64,000 nt of DNA. Source: Rehmannia glutinosa (taxonomy: Eukaryota > Streptophyta > Magnoliopsida > Lamiales > Orobanchaceae). The notes beneath the pieces were generated by a model. The model was not told where the DNA came from. It saw nothing but the letters and a program-made list of their open reading frames with translations, and did no database searches. The stretch spans positions 90,201,943 to 90,265,942 of the forward strand of contig CM071936.1 of the NCBI GenBank assembly GCA_016081115.2, written 5' to 3'. The translations under genes and the position numbers were made by a program. Below, piece after piece: positions 1 to 11,509 of the stretch; within the stretch, counting starts at the first letter, position 1, and every line of letters starts with the position of its first letter.

Positions 1-117
1 TTATTCAACTTTGAGCTTCTATTTGCAAACACTACCAGATTCTGATTCTCAACTACTTTTAGCTTCTGATACTATAAATCACTTCCTCTAAAAGCAAAAT
101 TTTTTGCAAACACTCCC
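1..117. repeat. MITE, right part only (cut by window edge)
   Basis: The right end reads TTTGCAAACACTCCC, which matches the inverse of the left terminal repeat of a complete copy at 7,870-8,207. The interior shares the same phrases about 'caaacactac', 'ctcaactac' and 'ataaatcactt'. The left terminus is outside the window. It lies in the desaturase intron downstream of exon 6. It is non-coding and probably a short DNA-transposon derivative; the superfamily is not determined. Confidence 0.65.
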
Positions 118-257
118 TAAGCCTCTTGTGAATCTCGAAAACTATCGTTTCTCATTTTCAGATAATCGATTTTCCAGAAAAACCTCTGTTATTTTTCTTG
201 CTTGAATTTTCAAACCATGGAACAATATCAGTTCAAAAAATTCCAAGTTGATTTTAC

Positions 258-2090
258 CTTTCCGCGGTACCAAGGAAGCTTCTCCTCATGTCCATGGTGA
301 TGCAAGTAAGTAACTAAGTCAAGCCACATTACAAAACCCTGCACAGCCAATTCAAATTCCAAGTTTAGAAATTTAAAACTCAGATAACGAAGACTAAAGA
401 GAAATTCAGACAAAAGTCATACGGTTACTTAAAGAAACTAAAGGCACACTTCTTTTGAAGAACGCAAGTCTTTATACTAACCAAATAAGGTATGCCGTAT
501 AGTTTGAGCAATTGAACAGGACCCATAACAAAAGATAATCCGGCAAGTAACGCAACCATTGCCGTCCAACAAACAGTCGAGGTTATTACATCTTTTCTCT
601 CATTTGGTACAAATAAATCACTGTCTGGATGGAAATGAGATCCTGTTTTTCCAGGACTTCTACTCCACTGTCATCAGATACAGCACAAGACGAATAAGAA
701 TAAGTAAAATCCGAAAAACATGCTCAATGGAAAGTTGCACAATAAGTTTCCAAGGGTAAATTACAAAAACTAAGCCTGAAATTTAGCTTAATTACAAAAA
801 AATCCAGTTATTTTCCAAAATTACAAAAAAACCCTTGAGAATTGTGCTTGTTTTACAAATACCCCTAATTAGGATTTAGGTGTGATTTGTAAAATAGAAA
901 CAAAGGGGGTATTTGTAATTTCGAACGATAATTGAGTTTTTCTGTAATTAGGCTAAACCTTAAAGATAATATTTGTAATTACACATTTTCCATATTGAAG
1001 AAGTAAGTAGGTTATACCAGATAGATGGGATAAGCCAGCATAGGAAAAGGCAATGTGAACCTCAATTTCTTGGTAACATTATCCAAACTCTTGAAAATCT
1101 TCTCAGGTAACTGTAATTAAAATTAAAAACAAAAGAACAACATTAAATTCCTGTCTTTTTTGCAGCATCAGACAATTCATCAAAATTCAAGAATCTCCAC
1201 TTGACAAAAAGAATAGAAATAACTTACAGGATGCCAAGATTCATCATTCTCAACATGCCCATGGTTCTGATGATGTGTCCTATGACTAATTCTCCTACAC
1301 CATTACAAAAAATATATATATTAACACAACAAAATGTGTTAGATTAATTTTATGTTCAACATATAAAAAAACAGAAAAAGAATCAAGAATTAAAAAGAAA
1401 TTGGAAAAACATACCATCCATGGTAAGGGACTAGAATTGAAGAGTGAAGAAGATGGCCAACTACACTATTCAACTTGGGATTATTTGAAAAACTCCCATG
1501 TCCACTGCAGAAATCAAGCCCATCAAAAACTAATTTAATGTTCCAAATTTAAAAAAATCTTGAAAATCACCAAAAAGAAAAAAAGAAAAAGAATTACCAG
1601 TCATGGCCAAGAACAAAGAGAGCCCAAAACATAGTACTCTGAGCAAACCAATACAAAGGCCAAACAACCAAATTGTTGAAATAAGCAGCCACAGCTGCTA
1701 ATCCAAAAACAACCACCAGATCTCTTACAACAAAGCTCATAGATTTCCATGGATCCTTAACCCAACAATGCTTTGGAATTGCTGCCTTAATATCAGATAG
1801 CTTAAATGGTGGTGGTGCCCCAGGGTCAAAATTGTCATTTATCACTGTATCCCCTTCATTTTCTCTTCTTCCACTTCTTGAACTTTTAATGGTGTACTCA
1901 CTCTCAAACCCCATCTCCTATCCTTACTAATCCCACTTGACAAACAAGATAAAGAACCAAACCCTTGATTTGTTCTTGAAATTCTCAATCTTGTGGGATT
2001 AGAATTCAAGAAAGCTTGGCCAGTTGTTGGCTTAGGGTAAATTCTTGGGAGTGGCCTCAGCCCACATTCTGATAAAACCCAACTAGCCAT
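258..2090 (-). CDS. FAD7: Chloroplast omega-3 fatty acid desaturase, FAD7/FAD8 type (exons 1-6, 3' end outside window)
   Basis: This enzyme inserts the omega-3 double bond into 16:2/18:2 acyl chains of plastid membrane glycerolipids. Exons in order on the minus strand: 1598-2090, 1415-1504, 1228-1294, 1018-1110, 482-667 and 258-338. Their lengths of 90, 67, 93, 186 and 81 nt fit the conserved FAD7 structure, and all junctions are GT/AG. The start is the ATG at 2088-2090 (MASWVLSECGL), an in-frame ATG six codons upstream being less like the family; a Ser/Arg-rich transit peptide follows. Visible signatures are DPGAPPPFKL, the first His box GHDCGH across the exon 1/2 junction, and the second His box HRTHHQNHGH in exon 3. 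The third His box must lie in the missing exons. Exon 1 is one base short: the frame breaks in the AAAA run at 1859-1862, after the Glu-rich stretch and before the DPGAPPP block. This is more likely a sequence error than a null allele, since every other exon is clean. FAD7 and FAD8 cannot be separated here; FAD3 is unlikely because a transit peptide is present. Confidence 0.93.
754..983. repeat. Foldback MITE of the 'taattacaaaaac' family, copy 1
   Basis: It sits in desaturase intron 4. The left arm reads GGGTAAATTACAAAAAC and the right arm contains GTAATTAGGCTAAACC, and the arms are imperfect inverted complements. The interior phrase about 'gggggtatttgtaattt' is shared with the copy at 23,135-23,353, so these two form one subfamily. 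No clear target duplication is visible. It is non-coding. Confidence 0.65.
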
Positions 2091-2192
2091 TTCAGACACA
2101 AAATCCAACCCAAGATTTCAGCTTTTTATGCTTTCTCCCACTTTTAGTGAGAGAAAGAAACGAGTGGACTAAAGGGTTTTGTGCAGAAAATG

Positions 2193-2200
2193 TATTTATA
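2193..2200 (-). promoter_or_regulatory. Candidate TATA box of the desaturase gene
   Basis: On the minus strand the sequence reads TATAAATA about 105 bases upstream of the chosen ATG. This leaves room for a start site near 2,165 and a leader of about 75 nt rich in CT. A TG/TA microsatellite (about 2,203-2,222) lies just upstream. The placement is inferred from spacing only. Confidence 0.45.
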
Positions 2201-2509
2201 TTGTATATATGTGTGTGTGTATCAGCAAGAATGCAAGTTGATTCGCTGGAAGTAGATAATACAAAGGATTATCTCCTCAAGTTGTAGCTTCAAAGGTGGT
2301 TGCAAGAACCACAGCCTGCTTTGTGGATTTTCATGTTTGGTGTTTCAATTATATACCGCACATATTGGACTCTGTTTCTTCCCACTTTCTCCCCTGTTAG
2401 CAATTTAGAACGTGATTATTATGCTTTTAATTTCGTGTTTTAAGTGGGAAAAGGAGTTTTAATCACTTTCCTGGTTGGGACTTGTGAACCTTTTAGGCCG
2501 GTGCGTTTG
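2201..2509. other. Intergenic, upstream of the desaturase
   Basis: No gene is supported here. The stretch holds the upstream promoter region of the minus-strand desaturase and a short TG/TA microsatellite. I see no recognisable element apart from the TATA box listed separately. Confidence 0.5.
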
Positions 2510-3966
2510 GCCTAAATTTGGATATTCTAAATCAAATTTAATCTCTTTAAATATTTTTAAAAAACTGTGTTTTTTTTTCTTTCAATAATAATAGTTTTAA
2601 GACAAAAAAACATGTTAGGCGGTCTAACGGGCCAAAAAATTGTTAGGCAGATTCCCAAAACCGACCCAAAGTGGTATTCTTGTAATATTAGACATGTGAC
2701 ATAGAATCAAAAGTATTTAGTTTTTCCCTAAAAAGTATTAGAATCAATCGAAAAAGTATTAGTAGTTCAAAAACAAGATTTTTAGTAGCCATCCAAAATA
2801 GTATTATTGTTTTCTCAAAAGTATTAGTAATGCTCCTAAAACGTATTATTAGTCCCGAAAAGTATTAGATTTTACCATTAAAGTAATTCCCTTGAAATGT
2901 ATTAGGAATTCCCAGTAAAAGTATTAGGTTTTCCCCTACAAATATTAGTATTCTTTGAAAAATATTTAGATCTCCCTAAAAAGTATTAGTTTTTCCTCTC
3001 TTGAAATGTATTAGTCGTTCTCTTGAAAAGTATTAGGAGTCTTCATAAAAAGTATTAGTTCCCCTGAAATGCGTCTAATTGATTGAGAAAAATCAACACA
3101 CACTTGGATGACATGGATTAATGTATTTTTTAAAAATAATGGTTGAATGAGCTTACACCAAATTCAAAGCAATATAAAAAAAGATAGCCGGCCAATAATC
3201 AAAAATCCCAAAAATATAAGAACTCAAACATGTTATGACTTTTCAAGTTTTGAATTGATTATCACATTTGTCCATAACACTCATAGATTTCAAAGCATAA
3301 GCCTTTAAATGGAGAATAAATAATTAAAAAATACTAAAAAAAAAACCAGAAAATTTGCAAAATCGGATGCATTCTTGTTCCCCCTTCCATTATTTATGCA
3401 TGCGACAAATCGGATGCATCGATTTGGCAAAGCGATTGGGATTTTTGTCAACACATAAACGAAACTTTCGTGTGTGTCTTTTTTTTAAGTTAGGATCGGA
3501 TCTTTTTGTTGTGGCTCGCTCGACGGATTAGATCCGTCGGGCCGTCTGACAGGAGACCAACTCTAGTTTTAATTACTAGTTTTTAAGAATATTTTTCTTA
3601 TTTTTTAAAACCTTTGAAAATATTCTTAAATTTCATTAATTAAAACTAGTATTATTAAAAAACATTATTTAAAGATATTAACTTTTATCCAAATTTAGAA
3701 ATAAAAGCACAAGTTTAGGAAAAAAGAAGAATAATCTTTTTTTGTTTAATTGTCATGTTGTAACTTTGTATTCAATCAAATTAAAATGATAAACATTGAA
3801 TGAGTATACTATATAATAATTTTTTTATATATTACTCTTTCATTAGTATTTTTGGAATTATCATGGCGGAGAAATAACATTTTATAGGGATCAATATTGA
3901 CTCCAAAGAGTGAAGTCTTGTATTATGCGAGTCATTGACCTGAATTCGATCACATACGAAGTAGGG
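2510..3966. repeat. Dispersed repeat block A with GTATTAG minisatellite
   Basis: The left part (2,520-2,650) is shared with block B at 4,230-4,400, and the right part (3,590-3,960) with block C at 8,215-8,570. Between them, 2,690-3,075 is a degenerate tandem array of units around 'aaagtattagtag' followed by a C/T-rich spacer of roughly 25-30 bases. Near 3,521-3,539 there is an 8-bp perfect hairpin CGACGGAT/ATCCGTCG, followed 3' by GACAGGAGACCAACTCTAG. Block D has a similar CTCTAG end. No protein-coding potential is seen. The class is not recognised; the CTAG end with an upstream hairpin is only weakly Helitron-like. Confidence 0.55.
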
Positions 3967-4119
3967 GTGGCAAATCGTTAGTCTTAGGGCCGTTATCGGT
4001 GACACGATAACGACCCGACACGATAATCCTAACATGAACACGACACCATGCTTTAACGGACCTAAAATTTAAGCACAAACATAATATGTTAAAAATATAA
4101 AAATACGGCACTGACAGAA

Positions 4120-4770
4120 TAAGTAGAGATGACAATAGGTCCGGTAAGACTCGGACACGAACCGGACCCACCTCATTTGGGGCGGTATGGGTCTAATAAA
4201 TGGGTATGGGGGATGCGAAACTTCTTCTTCTATTTTTAAGTTTAGATATTTTAAATAAAATTTAATCTCTTTAAATATTTTTAAAAACTATTTTTTTCAA
4301 TAATAAAAGTTTTAATTACTAATTTTTAAGAATATTTTTCTTATTTTTTAAGACAAAAACTTGGGTTGGGATGTTTAACGGGTTTTTCTGTTAGACGGAT
4401 CCAATCCGACGGGTTTTATCATAATTTCATGCATCGTGGCATGTTTATAATATTAAGAAATAAGTGCATCCGAAAAATGTATTCGTAATACATAATAAAA
4501 ATAATTAGTAATCCCCTTGAACAATATTTTTAGTAGTCCTCATGAAAAGTATCCCTCAAAAGTATTAGTTTTTTAAAGTGAAAAATATTATCAATCCCTC
4601 GAAAAAAGTATTAATAGTTCATTGAACAATGATTTTAGTAGTATTCAATAAAAAGTATTCATTTTTCCTCGAAAGTGTTAGAAATCCTCCAAAAATATAT
4701 TAGTAGTCTCCTTGAAAGTATTAGGTTTCCCAATTAAATGTATTTAAGTAATTTCCCTTAAAAGTGTTAG
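4120..4770. repeat. Dispersed repeat block B (partial, minisatellite-bearing)
   Basis: It shares the left segment of block A (about 'atttaatctctttaaatat') and a shorter GTATTAG-type array at 4,480-4,760. The first 80 bases contain a GGTCCGG/CCGGACC-rich stretch of the 'ggcggtatgggt' kind seen in many short plant repeats. Block B probably formed one unit with block C before the Copia fragment at 5,350-7,205 interrupted it. It is non-coding. Confidence 0.45.
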
Positions 4771-5349
4771 TTTTAGGGCAAAATATAATAACACCCTTCA
4801 ACTTGGTCATATGTCTCATTTACCCCCAAACTTGTCGTGTAACACTTACCACCTAAACCAAAGTATAATTTAATTGTTGGACCAAATTGCCCTTAATAAC
4901 AATTATTTTTGGTATGTTTTAATAATTGTACCTCAAATTTGATTTTATGTTCTTTATTTAAATCATTTTTTTAAGAAAAAGAAATTTGTAACTTAACAAG
5001 TTCAAAAATTAAAAATACTTTAATAATAAATGAGTATAAAAAATAAAAACAAATATTGAATGTAGAAATTATTTTGACTATTTGAGTTTAATGTAAAAAT
5101 AACTTTCAATTTTTATACTCTTTCAAATAATATGAATAAATATATTTTTGTACTGAATATACAAATATATTATTTTTTAAAATTAGTGATAATTTATATT
5201 TCTTTTTTTTTTTTTTTTTTTGAGATGAATTTATATTTCTAATATAATGATATATGTAATAGTTTAGTTAGAAAAAAAGAATAGTACATATTTTCTTTGG
5301 TAATATTTAAATATTTTGAATAAATCTTGCTCAAATAACAAGATTTAGT
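4771..5349. other. AT-rich spacer with one short MITE-like stretch
   Basis: 4,771-4,880 begins GGGCAAAATATAATAACACCC and reads like the end of a short transposon, but no matching inverted end was found. The remainder is AT-rich with poly-T (about 5,203-5,220). No gene is supported. Confidence 0.4.
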
Positions 5350-5818
5350 TGTTGGAAATGTTTAATTTGGACTTATACATGTTAATTAAATGTGCATAGT
5401 TGTCTTATGGTTTAATCTAATTAAAGTGATCTAATAAGGTTTTAATTTGGGATTAAAAGGATATCGATTGTCATGGGATTAAACGTGTAGACACTATTAA
5501 GAGATTTTCTATTTGTTGAGATACCAAATAGAAAATAAATGGGATACTTATCCAAAATGGTTATGGTCCCCGAGGCGGACGGTTCTTAAAAAGAGAAATG
5601 CTTGTCTCCTTCAATGAACGTAATACATAACTCTCAAGAGAACCAAATCGTCTGGAAGACCAAAACTATATCCATATTTCTCAAGCCCTAATGGGTTCGG
5701 TACACTTCCGCGATTGATTAATTTCTTTCTTTCTCGGATTATCATGGTAGATCCGTTCAAGAATACTTTTATGGATTTCGTGAATTAAAGCACGCCTTTG
5801 TGATTTTGATTCCTAACA
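5350..5818 (+). repeat. Copia 5' LTR
   Basis: It starts TGTTGG and ends CCTAACA, the TG...CA form with short inverted ends, and is about 469 bp long. It is followed after two bases by a tRNA-Met primer-binding-site-like sequence at 5,821. No matching 3' LTR occurs downstream, so the element is truncated. Confidence 0.75.
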
Positions 5819-7205
5819 AGTGGTATCGAGCCACTCTACATATGATTCTCTCGAGATTTGGGAAGAATTACGTGATTTCATATGATTCTTCGTCAAATTG
5901 AAATTAGGGGTTTCTCGGATTTCTTGAATTTTAAGGATTTGACGCTAGATTTCGATTTCAAGGATTCAAAAATTGTTTGAATTATTGACGGGTTCCTTTG
6001 TTTAATTAATGGACTGGATTTTCGGATGAATTTAGTGTTTTGCTTTTGGTTCGATATGTATAGATTGGGATTCATTCCGTATAATTTTTACCCATTACGG
6101 TCGTTAATTAAATGGATTATGCCATTGATTGATCTTGAGGATTCGGTTTCGATGGATATCACGTAATTGGAATTTGAAAAAGTTTTTCTTGTTATAGCAA
6201 TCGACGATATTTATGTTTGACACTTTGGAAATTCTTGTGTTTTTCGGTTCGCTTATAAATATTCTTCGGTCATTTTGGGTCGTGCATGGATCCGGACTAT
6301 GCGCCAAAGAGTTGAGCAACCTCATTCCCTTACGGATGCAAGTTCCGCAGAGGAAAAATGGAACTTTGAGAAATGGGAATGCTCAAATCGCATTAGTCGA
6401 TGATCATTAAGTGTGGCATTCGAAGCCTTTCGAGGCACGCCTTCCGAGGAAGTTACTACTTACATCGAGTACCTTTGCGGAAATTGAAATTTTTTTGTTA
6501 AAAATAATAAGTGCCGAGACAAACGCTTTTGGCTAACTTGATCTCGCTAAACTATAAGGACAAGAGAAACATAAGGAGTACATCATGGAGATGTCACACA
6601 TTGCTTCAAAATTAAGGGCACTAAAGCTCGAGGTGTTTGAGGATTTACTCGTACATTTAGTGCTCATATCGCTTCCTCGCACAATTGATCGAGTTTAAGT
6701 TCGATTAAATGTCAAAGGGAGAAGTGGACTCTAAATGAGCTCATTTCATACTATGTGCAAGAGGAAGAAAGGTTGAAGCAAGAAAAATCGAGATTACTCA
6801 ATTGTCAAAGATTTCCAAGAATAAGGGCAAAAGAAAAAACGATGTTGAGAAAGTCGCTAATGATAAGGGTCCAACACAAAAGAAAGAAAAGGTGAAACTC
6901 ATGATGGTCACATACTTTTGTGGCAAACTTGAACACAAAAGACCAAGTATCGCGCTTGGCGTGTGAAGAAAGGCAAATTTCTTGCTTTGGTCCTGCTCAA
7001 GTTAATTTAGGTTCGATCTGAAACACTTGGTGGTTAGATTCTCGTGCTACTACTCACATAAGTGTTTCATGCGGGGTTGCTGAGCTATCGAAAGCCAATG
7101 ATGGTGAAAGATACATCTTTGTGGGTGATGGTAAGTCAAGTAGAAGTGGAGGCGATAGAGCATTTTAGATTGTTATTAGGAACTGGTTTTTCTTGCCCTA
7201 GTTTT
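5819..7205 (+). pseudogene. Truncated Copia gag-protease region
   Basis: The primer site at 5,821 reads TGGTATCGAGCC, where nearly all plant Copia elements have TGGTATCAGAGCC. At 6,560-6,800 a gag segment of the UBN2 type can be followed across frames (matches around 'MEMSHIASKL' and 'NELISYYVQEEERLKQEK'). At 7,025-7,200 come the protease landmark (WWLDS then ATTHISVS, with one codon altered) and the following SYRKP and VEVEAI phrases. Integrase, RT and the 3' LTR are absent; the sequence passes into the minisatellite repeat near 7,205. Many frameshifts coincide with places where CAG or CTG would be expected (see findings). No functional product. Confidence 0.7.
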
Positions 7206-8440
7206 TATTGTAAAACGTATCAAGTATTTCTACATAAAAGAATGAGTTCGATCCTCCAAAAGTATTAGTAAGCACTGAAAATATTTTGTTGTCCCCCTAA
7301 AAATTATTAGTTTTCCCACTTAAAAATATTATCGTCCTCCCAACAAGTATTAGTAGTCTCCTAAAAAGTATTAGTAGTCCTCTTAAATATTTGAGTCGAT
7401 TTAGTCAATTCAACAAAACACTGGGTGACATGAATGAATTCATTTTTCACGAGAATAATAGTTGAATCAATTGATCCTTCTTATCCCTTATTTTGTAAAC
7501 TTCATCAAAAACATTCCATAAGAGGGTTCGTCATCATCATTGATCACATATGTAATTTTCTCATCCGTCTCATAAACATCCAACGAACGTGCCACAAGCA
7601 ATCCAAGATACATATTTGTTTGAATATGCACAGAGAGATGGAATTGCAGAGCGATTAGAGAAAACGATGGTATCAAAAACCACCGCATAGTGTTTCTCCG
7701 GGAGGAGAGACGTGTGGATTTTCGCCATTTGGATATGGAGAGTATTGTTGGTTTTTCTCTACAGACGGGGTTGTCGATGTCCCTCTCTCTCTCTTTTAAT
7801 TGTCTAGGGTTTTGGGAATGGGTACTAGATCGGTTTTAGACTAGATCCGTTAGACCGATTTGACATGATGGGAGTGTTTGCAAACACTAAAAATAAGTGA
7901 TTTTCAGTTTTTTTGTTTAAAAAAAGCGATTTTAGTGTTTGCATATACCAATTTCTCGCTTCTAATTCTACTTCATTTAATCGAATCTAGAAGCGAGGAG
8001 AAAGGTGCTTTAGATTCTCGTCTGCTTCTAGTTTGAATTTTACAAATAAATAGTACTTTTACTACTTTTTCACCAAACACTCTCAACTTCTTATTCTCAA
8101 CTTTTAATTCTATTTTCAAACACTACCAACTTCTCGATTCTCAAATACTTTACTACTGCTTATAATAAATCACTTATTCTAAAGCGAGAAGTGTTTGCAA
8201 ACACTCCTGATACCTCCTCTTTTTTCAAACCTATGAAAAATATTCTTAAAATATAGTAATTAAAACAAGTATTATTCAAAAAGAAAAAAATATTCAAATA
8301 TATTAACTTTTATTAAAAACATCCAAATTTAGAAATAAAAAGCACAAGTTTAGGAAAAAGAAGAATATTTTTATTTATTTAATTGTCATATTGTAACTTT
8401 GTATCGAATCAAATTAAAATGATAAAATAATAACATTTTT
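7206..8440. repeat. Dispersed repeat block C (MITE inserted)
   Basis: It carries a short GTATTAG array at 7,255-7,392, then unique-looking sequence. The segment near 7,830 matches the hairpin region of block A, and the tail at 8,215-8,440 matches block A at 3,600-3,790 (phrases around 'ttagaaataaaaagcacaag' and 'aattgtcat'). A complete MITE at 7,870-8,207 interrupts the block. It is non-coding. Confidence 0.5.
7870..8207. mobile_element. Complete MITE with GGGAGTGTTTGCAAAC ends
   Basis: The left end GGGAGTGTTTGCAAACACT is the inverse of the right end AGTGTTTGCAAACACTCC. TGAT flanks both sides (7,866-7,869 and 8,208-8,211), a possible 4-bp target duplication. The interior is AT-rich with no coding capacity. 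A second copy is cut by the left window edge. The superfamily is not clear from a 4-bp duplication. Confidence 0.75.
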
Positions 8441-8477
8441 TATACATTACTCTTTAATTAAACGGTAAACACTACCA

Positions 8478-8609
8478 TCGATCAACCTCAGACTCTTTCA
8501 GGTGGTAAAGTTTTGTATTGTAAGATTTATTGATCTGTGTTTGATCCTATACGAGTGTGTGTCTGTCCCATCATACTATCCCCCACTGTACTCAAAAAAA
8601 AAAAAAAAA
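8478..8609 (+). repeat. SINE-like element (tRNA-derived)
   Basis: A box A-like stretch (CAGGTGGTAAAG) is followed about 40 bases later by a box B-like GTTTGATCC, a pyrimidine-rich body and a poly-A run at 8,594-8,609. A related sequence ends block A at 3,880-3,962. No convincing target duplication was found, so it may simply be the tail of the dispersed repeat. Confidence 0.4.
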
Positions 8610-10249
8610 CCATTTTATGAAAATGAATCTGTTATTGTTTTTATTTATTGAATACAACATCTCAAAATAAATCAATTCCCAATTTGATGAACCTAGATTC
8701 GTTTTGACTACCCGAAAAATACAACTCTATTGTCGAAAATAAATTTTCTTTTCCAAAAATCATAATTCTCAATTAAAAGAAAAGTATGACACTATTAGTA
8801 ATAACCGACCAATACTATTAAAAGTACTACGTTTACCTTTTTTAAATTAGCTTTAGAGCTCATAAATTTTGGCACGGAAGATTATCTACAAATTTGTCAC
8901 GATTCTTTTACAGTTTTCTGATCTTGAAAAATACAGTTTGTGGTGTCTGCCAAACTTTTTGTGGTGCAATCTTGGAATTTATCGGACTTCGCGCGTATGA
9001 AAATAATGTAAATTGGGTTTAACCCTTTAGTTATGAATAATCGCGTTTTGACCCAATTCCAAACGTGTGGAAGTGGAAACAGAAGACTACGTGGTCAGAC
9101 TTGACGCGCATGTATACTCTTAGATAACATTTTCTTTTTGGTTTTTTTTTCCATGTTGAGATTCAAGGTATGGCTGCAGAATTAAGGTCAAATTATCATT
9201 TGTTTATAAGAATAAATATTTATGTGTTTGAAAGAAAGGGGTCAGTTTGATATTTGTCAAAAAGTGGTGGGGCCTCCGAGGTTAAGATTTTTCATCTTAC
9301 CGACCACGATGAGAGGAGCAACTCTGTTACAGCATCTTCAATGGTTCACTTTATTTTCGGGTGAGTTTACACTATTTTAGTAGAAAATTAGATTTAACTC
9401 AATGGCCAATTTTATATTTCACTCTAAATTGGAATATTTCATTTTTATTCTTTGTTATTTTAAATTAATATATTATCAATTTATAATTAAGCATATATAT
9501 ATTTATAGTATTGATGTCTAATATTTATTTGTATTTAATATTATTCATTTTAAGTATTTTTATAAGTAAATTATTTTTTAATTTTTTATATATGTGAAAT
9601 GAAGATAATATAATAATTAACAATAGAATATAATTTATAATATAATTTATTAGGAAATAATTACCAACATAATTTATTAATCAACTGTTACTAATAAAAA
9701 AAAGGAAGAGTGATCCTTAAAAAATAAGAAATAATAGAAAAAAACAATTGAAATAAACAAAAATGTCCAAATAAATTGAAAAAAAGAAAAAATTAATAAT
9801 AGCCGTTTGAACAGTCATGTTAAAGATCCTCTTAAGATGATAAGTAATCGAATTAGGGAGATCAAAGATCTATAATTATAAATATAGGACATTAATTAAA
9901 CTAATAAATAACTTTTTCTTTGCATTAAATTATTGGATCATAATTTAAAGAAGCATCAATTTATTTAGATAAATAAACAAAAGAGCTTATAAGCAGTTAA
10001 ACTTAATACTAATTACACTTAACATGGTAAAAAAGTTGCTTAGACATTGTTTGGTAATTGGTATCTTTCCATTTGATCACATGAGAGTCGTAATATACTT
10101 GGAGAGTGAATTAAGATATTAAATATATAGGCTTGAAAATGATTGCGTACATTTTTTGCATTTTTATATGGAATAAAAAAACACGATAGAATAATAGCTT
10201 GGTATTATGTTTGACATTTTTTCATGATTTATGTGTATCACAATCTGTA
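8610..10249. other. Intergenic AT-rich sequence
   Basis: No ORF with protein-like content. 9,329-9,440 contains AGCATCTTCAATGG followed by CACTCTAAA, phrases typical of short plant MITEs, but a matching far end was not found. The rest is AT-rich and unremarkable. Confidence 0.45.
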
Positions 10250-11509
10250 GGGTTGGTTGTGGTGGGTCTAGTTTAACACAAAAACTCCCTGTCGGCCGCG
10301 GATCGAGTGGCAAGATTTTCGTAATATTAGCGAGTGGTGTTTTAGTAGTTTTTTGGAGATCGTATTAGCGATCTTCCGAAATGTATTAGTCGTCCTTCTA
10401 AAAAGTATTAGCGATTCTTCCGAAATGTATTAGTAGTTCCTCTGAAGAGTTTTTAGTATTTCTCCTAAATATACTCCTAAAATGTATTAGCAATTCCTCA
10501 AAAAGTATTAGTAGTTCCTCGAAAAAGTATTAGTAGTTCCTTAAAATAAATTAAATTTTTCTCCCAAAATGTATTAATGATCCTTGTGAAAAGTATTAAT
10601 CGTCCTTCTAAAATGTATTAGCAGTTTTTAAAATGTATTAGTAGTTCCCATGAATATAATTAAATTTTCTCCTGAAATGTATTAACGATCCTTGTGAAAA
10701 GTATTAGTCGTCCTTCTAAAATGTATTAGCAGATTCTTCGAAATGCATTAATAGTTCCTGAATATAATTAAAATTTTCTCCGAAATGTATTAACGAGTTC
10801 TTCCGAAAAGTATTAGCCGTCTTTCTAAAAAGTATTAGCGAGTTATATTTAGAAATGTATTAGTAGTTCCTCAAGAGTATTTTAGTATCTCTCCTAAATA
10901 TACTAGAAATGTATTAGTAGTCCCTCAAAAAAGTATTAATAGTTCCTCGAAAAAGTATTAGTAGTTCCCGGAGAGTATTTTAATAGTTTCCCTGAATATA
11001 ATTAAATTTTTTCCTAAAATGTATTAATTGATCTTTCCGAAAAATATTAGTCATTCTTCTAAAAAGTATTAGCGATTCTTTTAAAATGTATTAGTAGTAT
11101 TAGTAGTCCTTTTTGAATTATCATTAAATTTTGGTTTTCGAACGTTCCAAAGTATTCTCAAGTCTGCTGGGATTTGTTGTAACCAAGTGGATATGATTTC
11201 TAATGATGGGATCTTTCTTTGTCATCGATTCTAGGGATACTTGTGGAGGAAAGTGGCGACATGTCATTAGAAGTGTTGATAAAGAAACTACTTTGATAAA
11301 TGGTCTCAAAGGGGCAAGATAGGCGTATGGATGTAGATATACATAAATATACATACAAACACGTATATTAGAGAGAGAGGAGAGAGAGGAGAGAACGTGA
11401 CGAAAGTGGGGATTTTTCTTTTTCTTTTTATTTTTGGCGAATCCAGTTCATTTGGGTAATGGGTAGAATATCTAGATTCGTTAGATGGTCCTGACAGAGA
11501 CTAGCTCTA
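10250..11509. repeat. Dispersed repeat block D with the longest GTATTAG array
   Basis: 10,320-11,115 is a long degenerate tandem array (several tens of units) of 'aaaatgtattag' and 'aaaagtattag' alternating with pyrimidine-rich spacers such as 'tcctcga' and 'tccttct'. Higher-order similarity is visible: the stretch 10,560-10,640 is repeated near 10,670-10,740 with the same spacer order. The right part ends CTGACAGAGACTAGCTCTAG at 11,509, like the end of block A. It is non-coding. Confidence 0.55.

Noticed and set aside
4120..4200. Possible tRNA or small RNA gene in the GGTCCGG/CCGGACC-rich stretch
   Set aside because: No cloverleaf, box A/B spacing or terminator could be drawn; it resembles short plant repeats seen near 47,200.
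7434..7688. Overlapping ORFs of 66 and 74 codons on opposite strands
   Set aside because: Both lie in dispersed repeat block C with no protein-like features; neither is conserved in block A.
10320..11115. Possible CRISPR-like array (regular repeats with spacers)
   Set aside because: Units are degenerate, spacers are similar to each other and pyrimidine-rich, no cas genes exist and the genome is a plant. It is a minisatellite.
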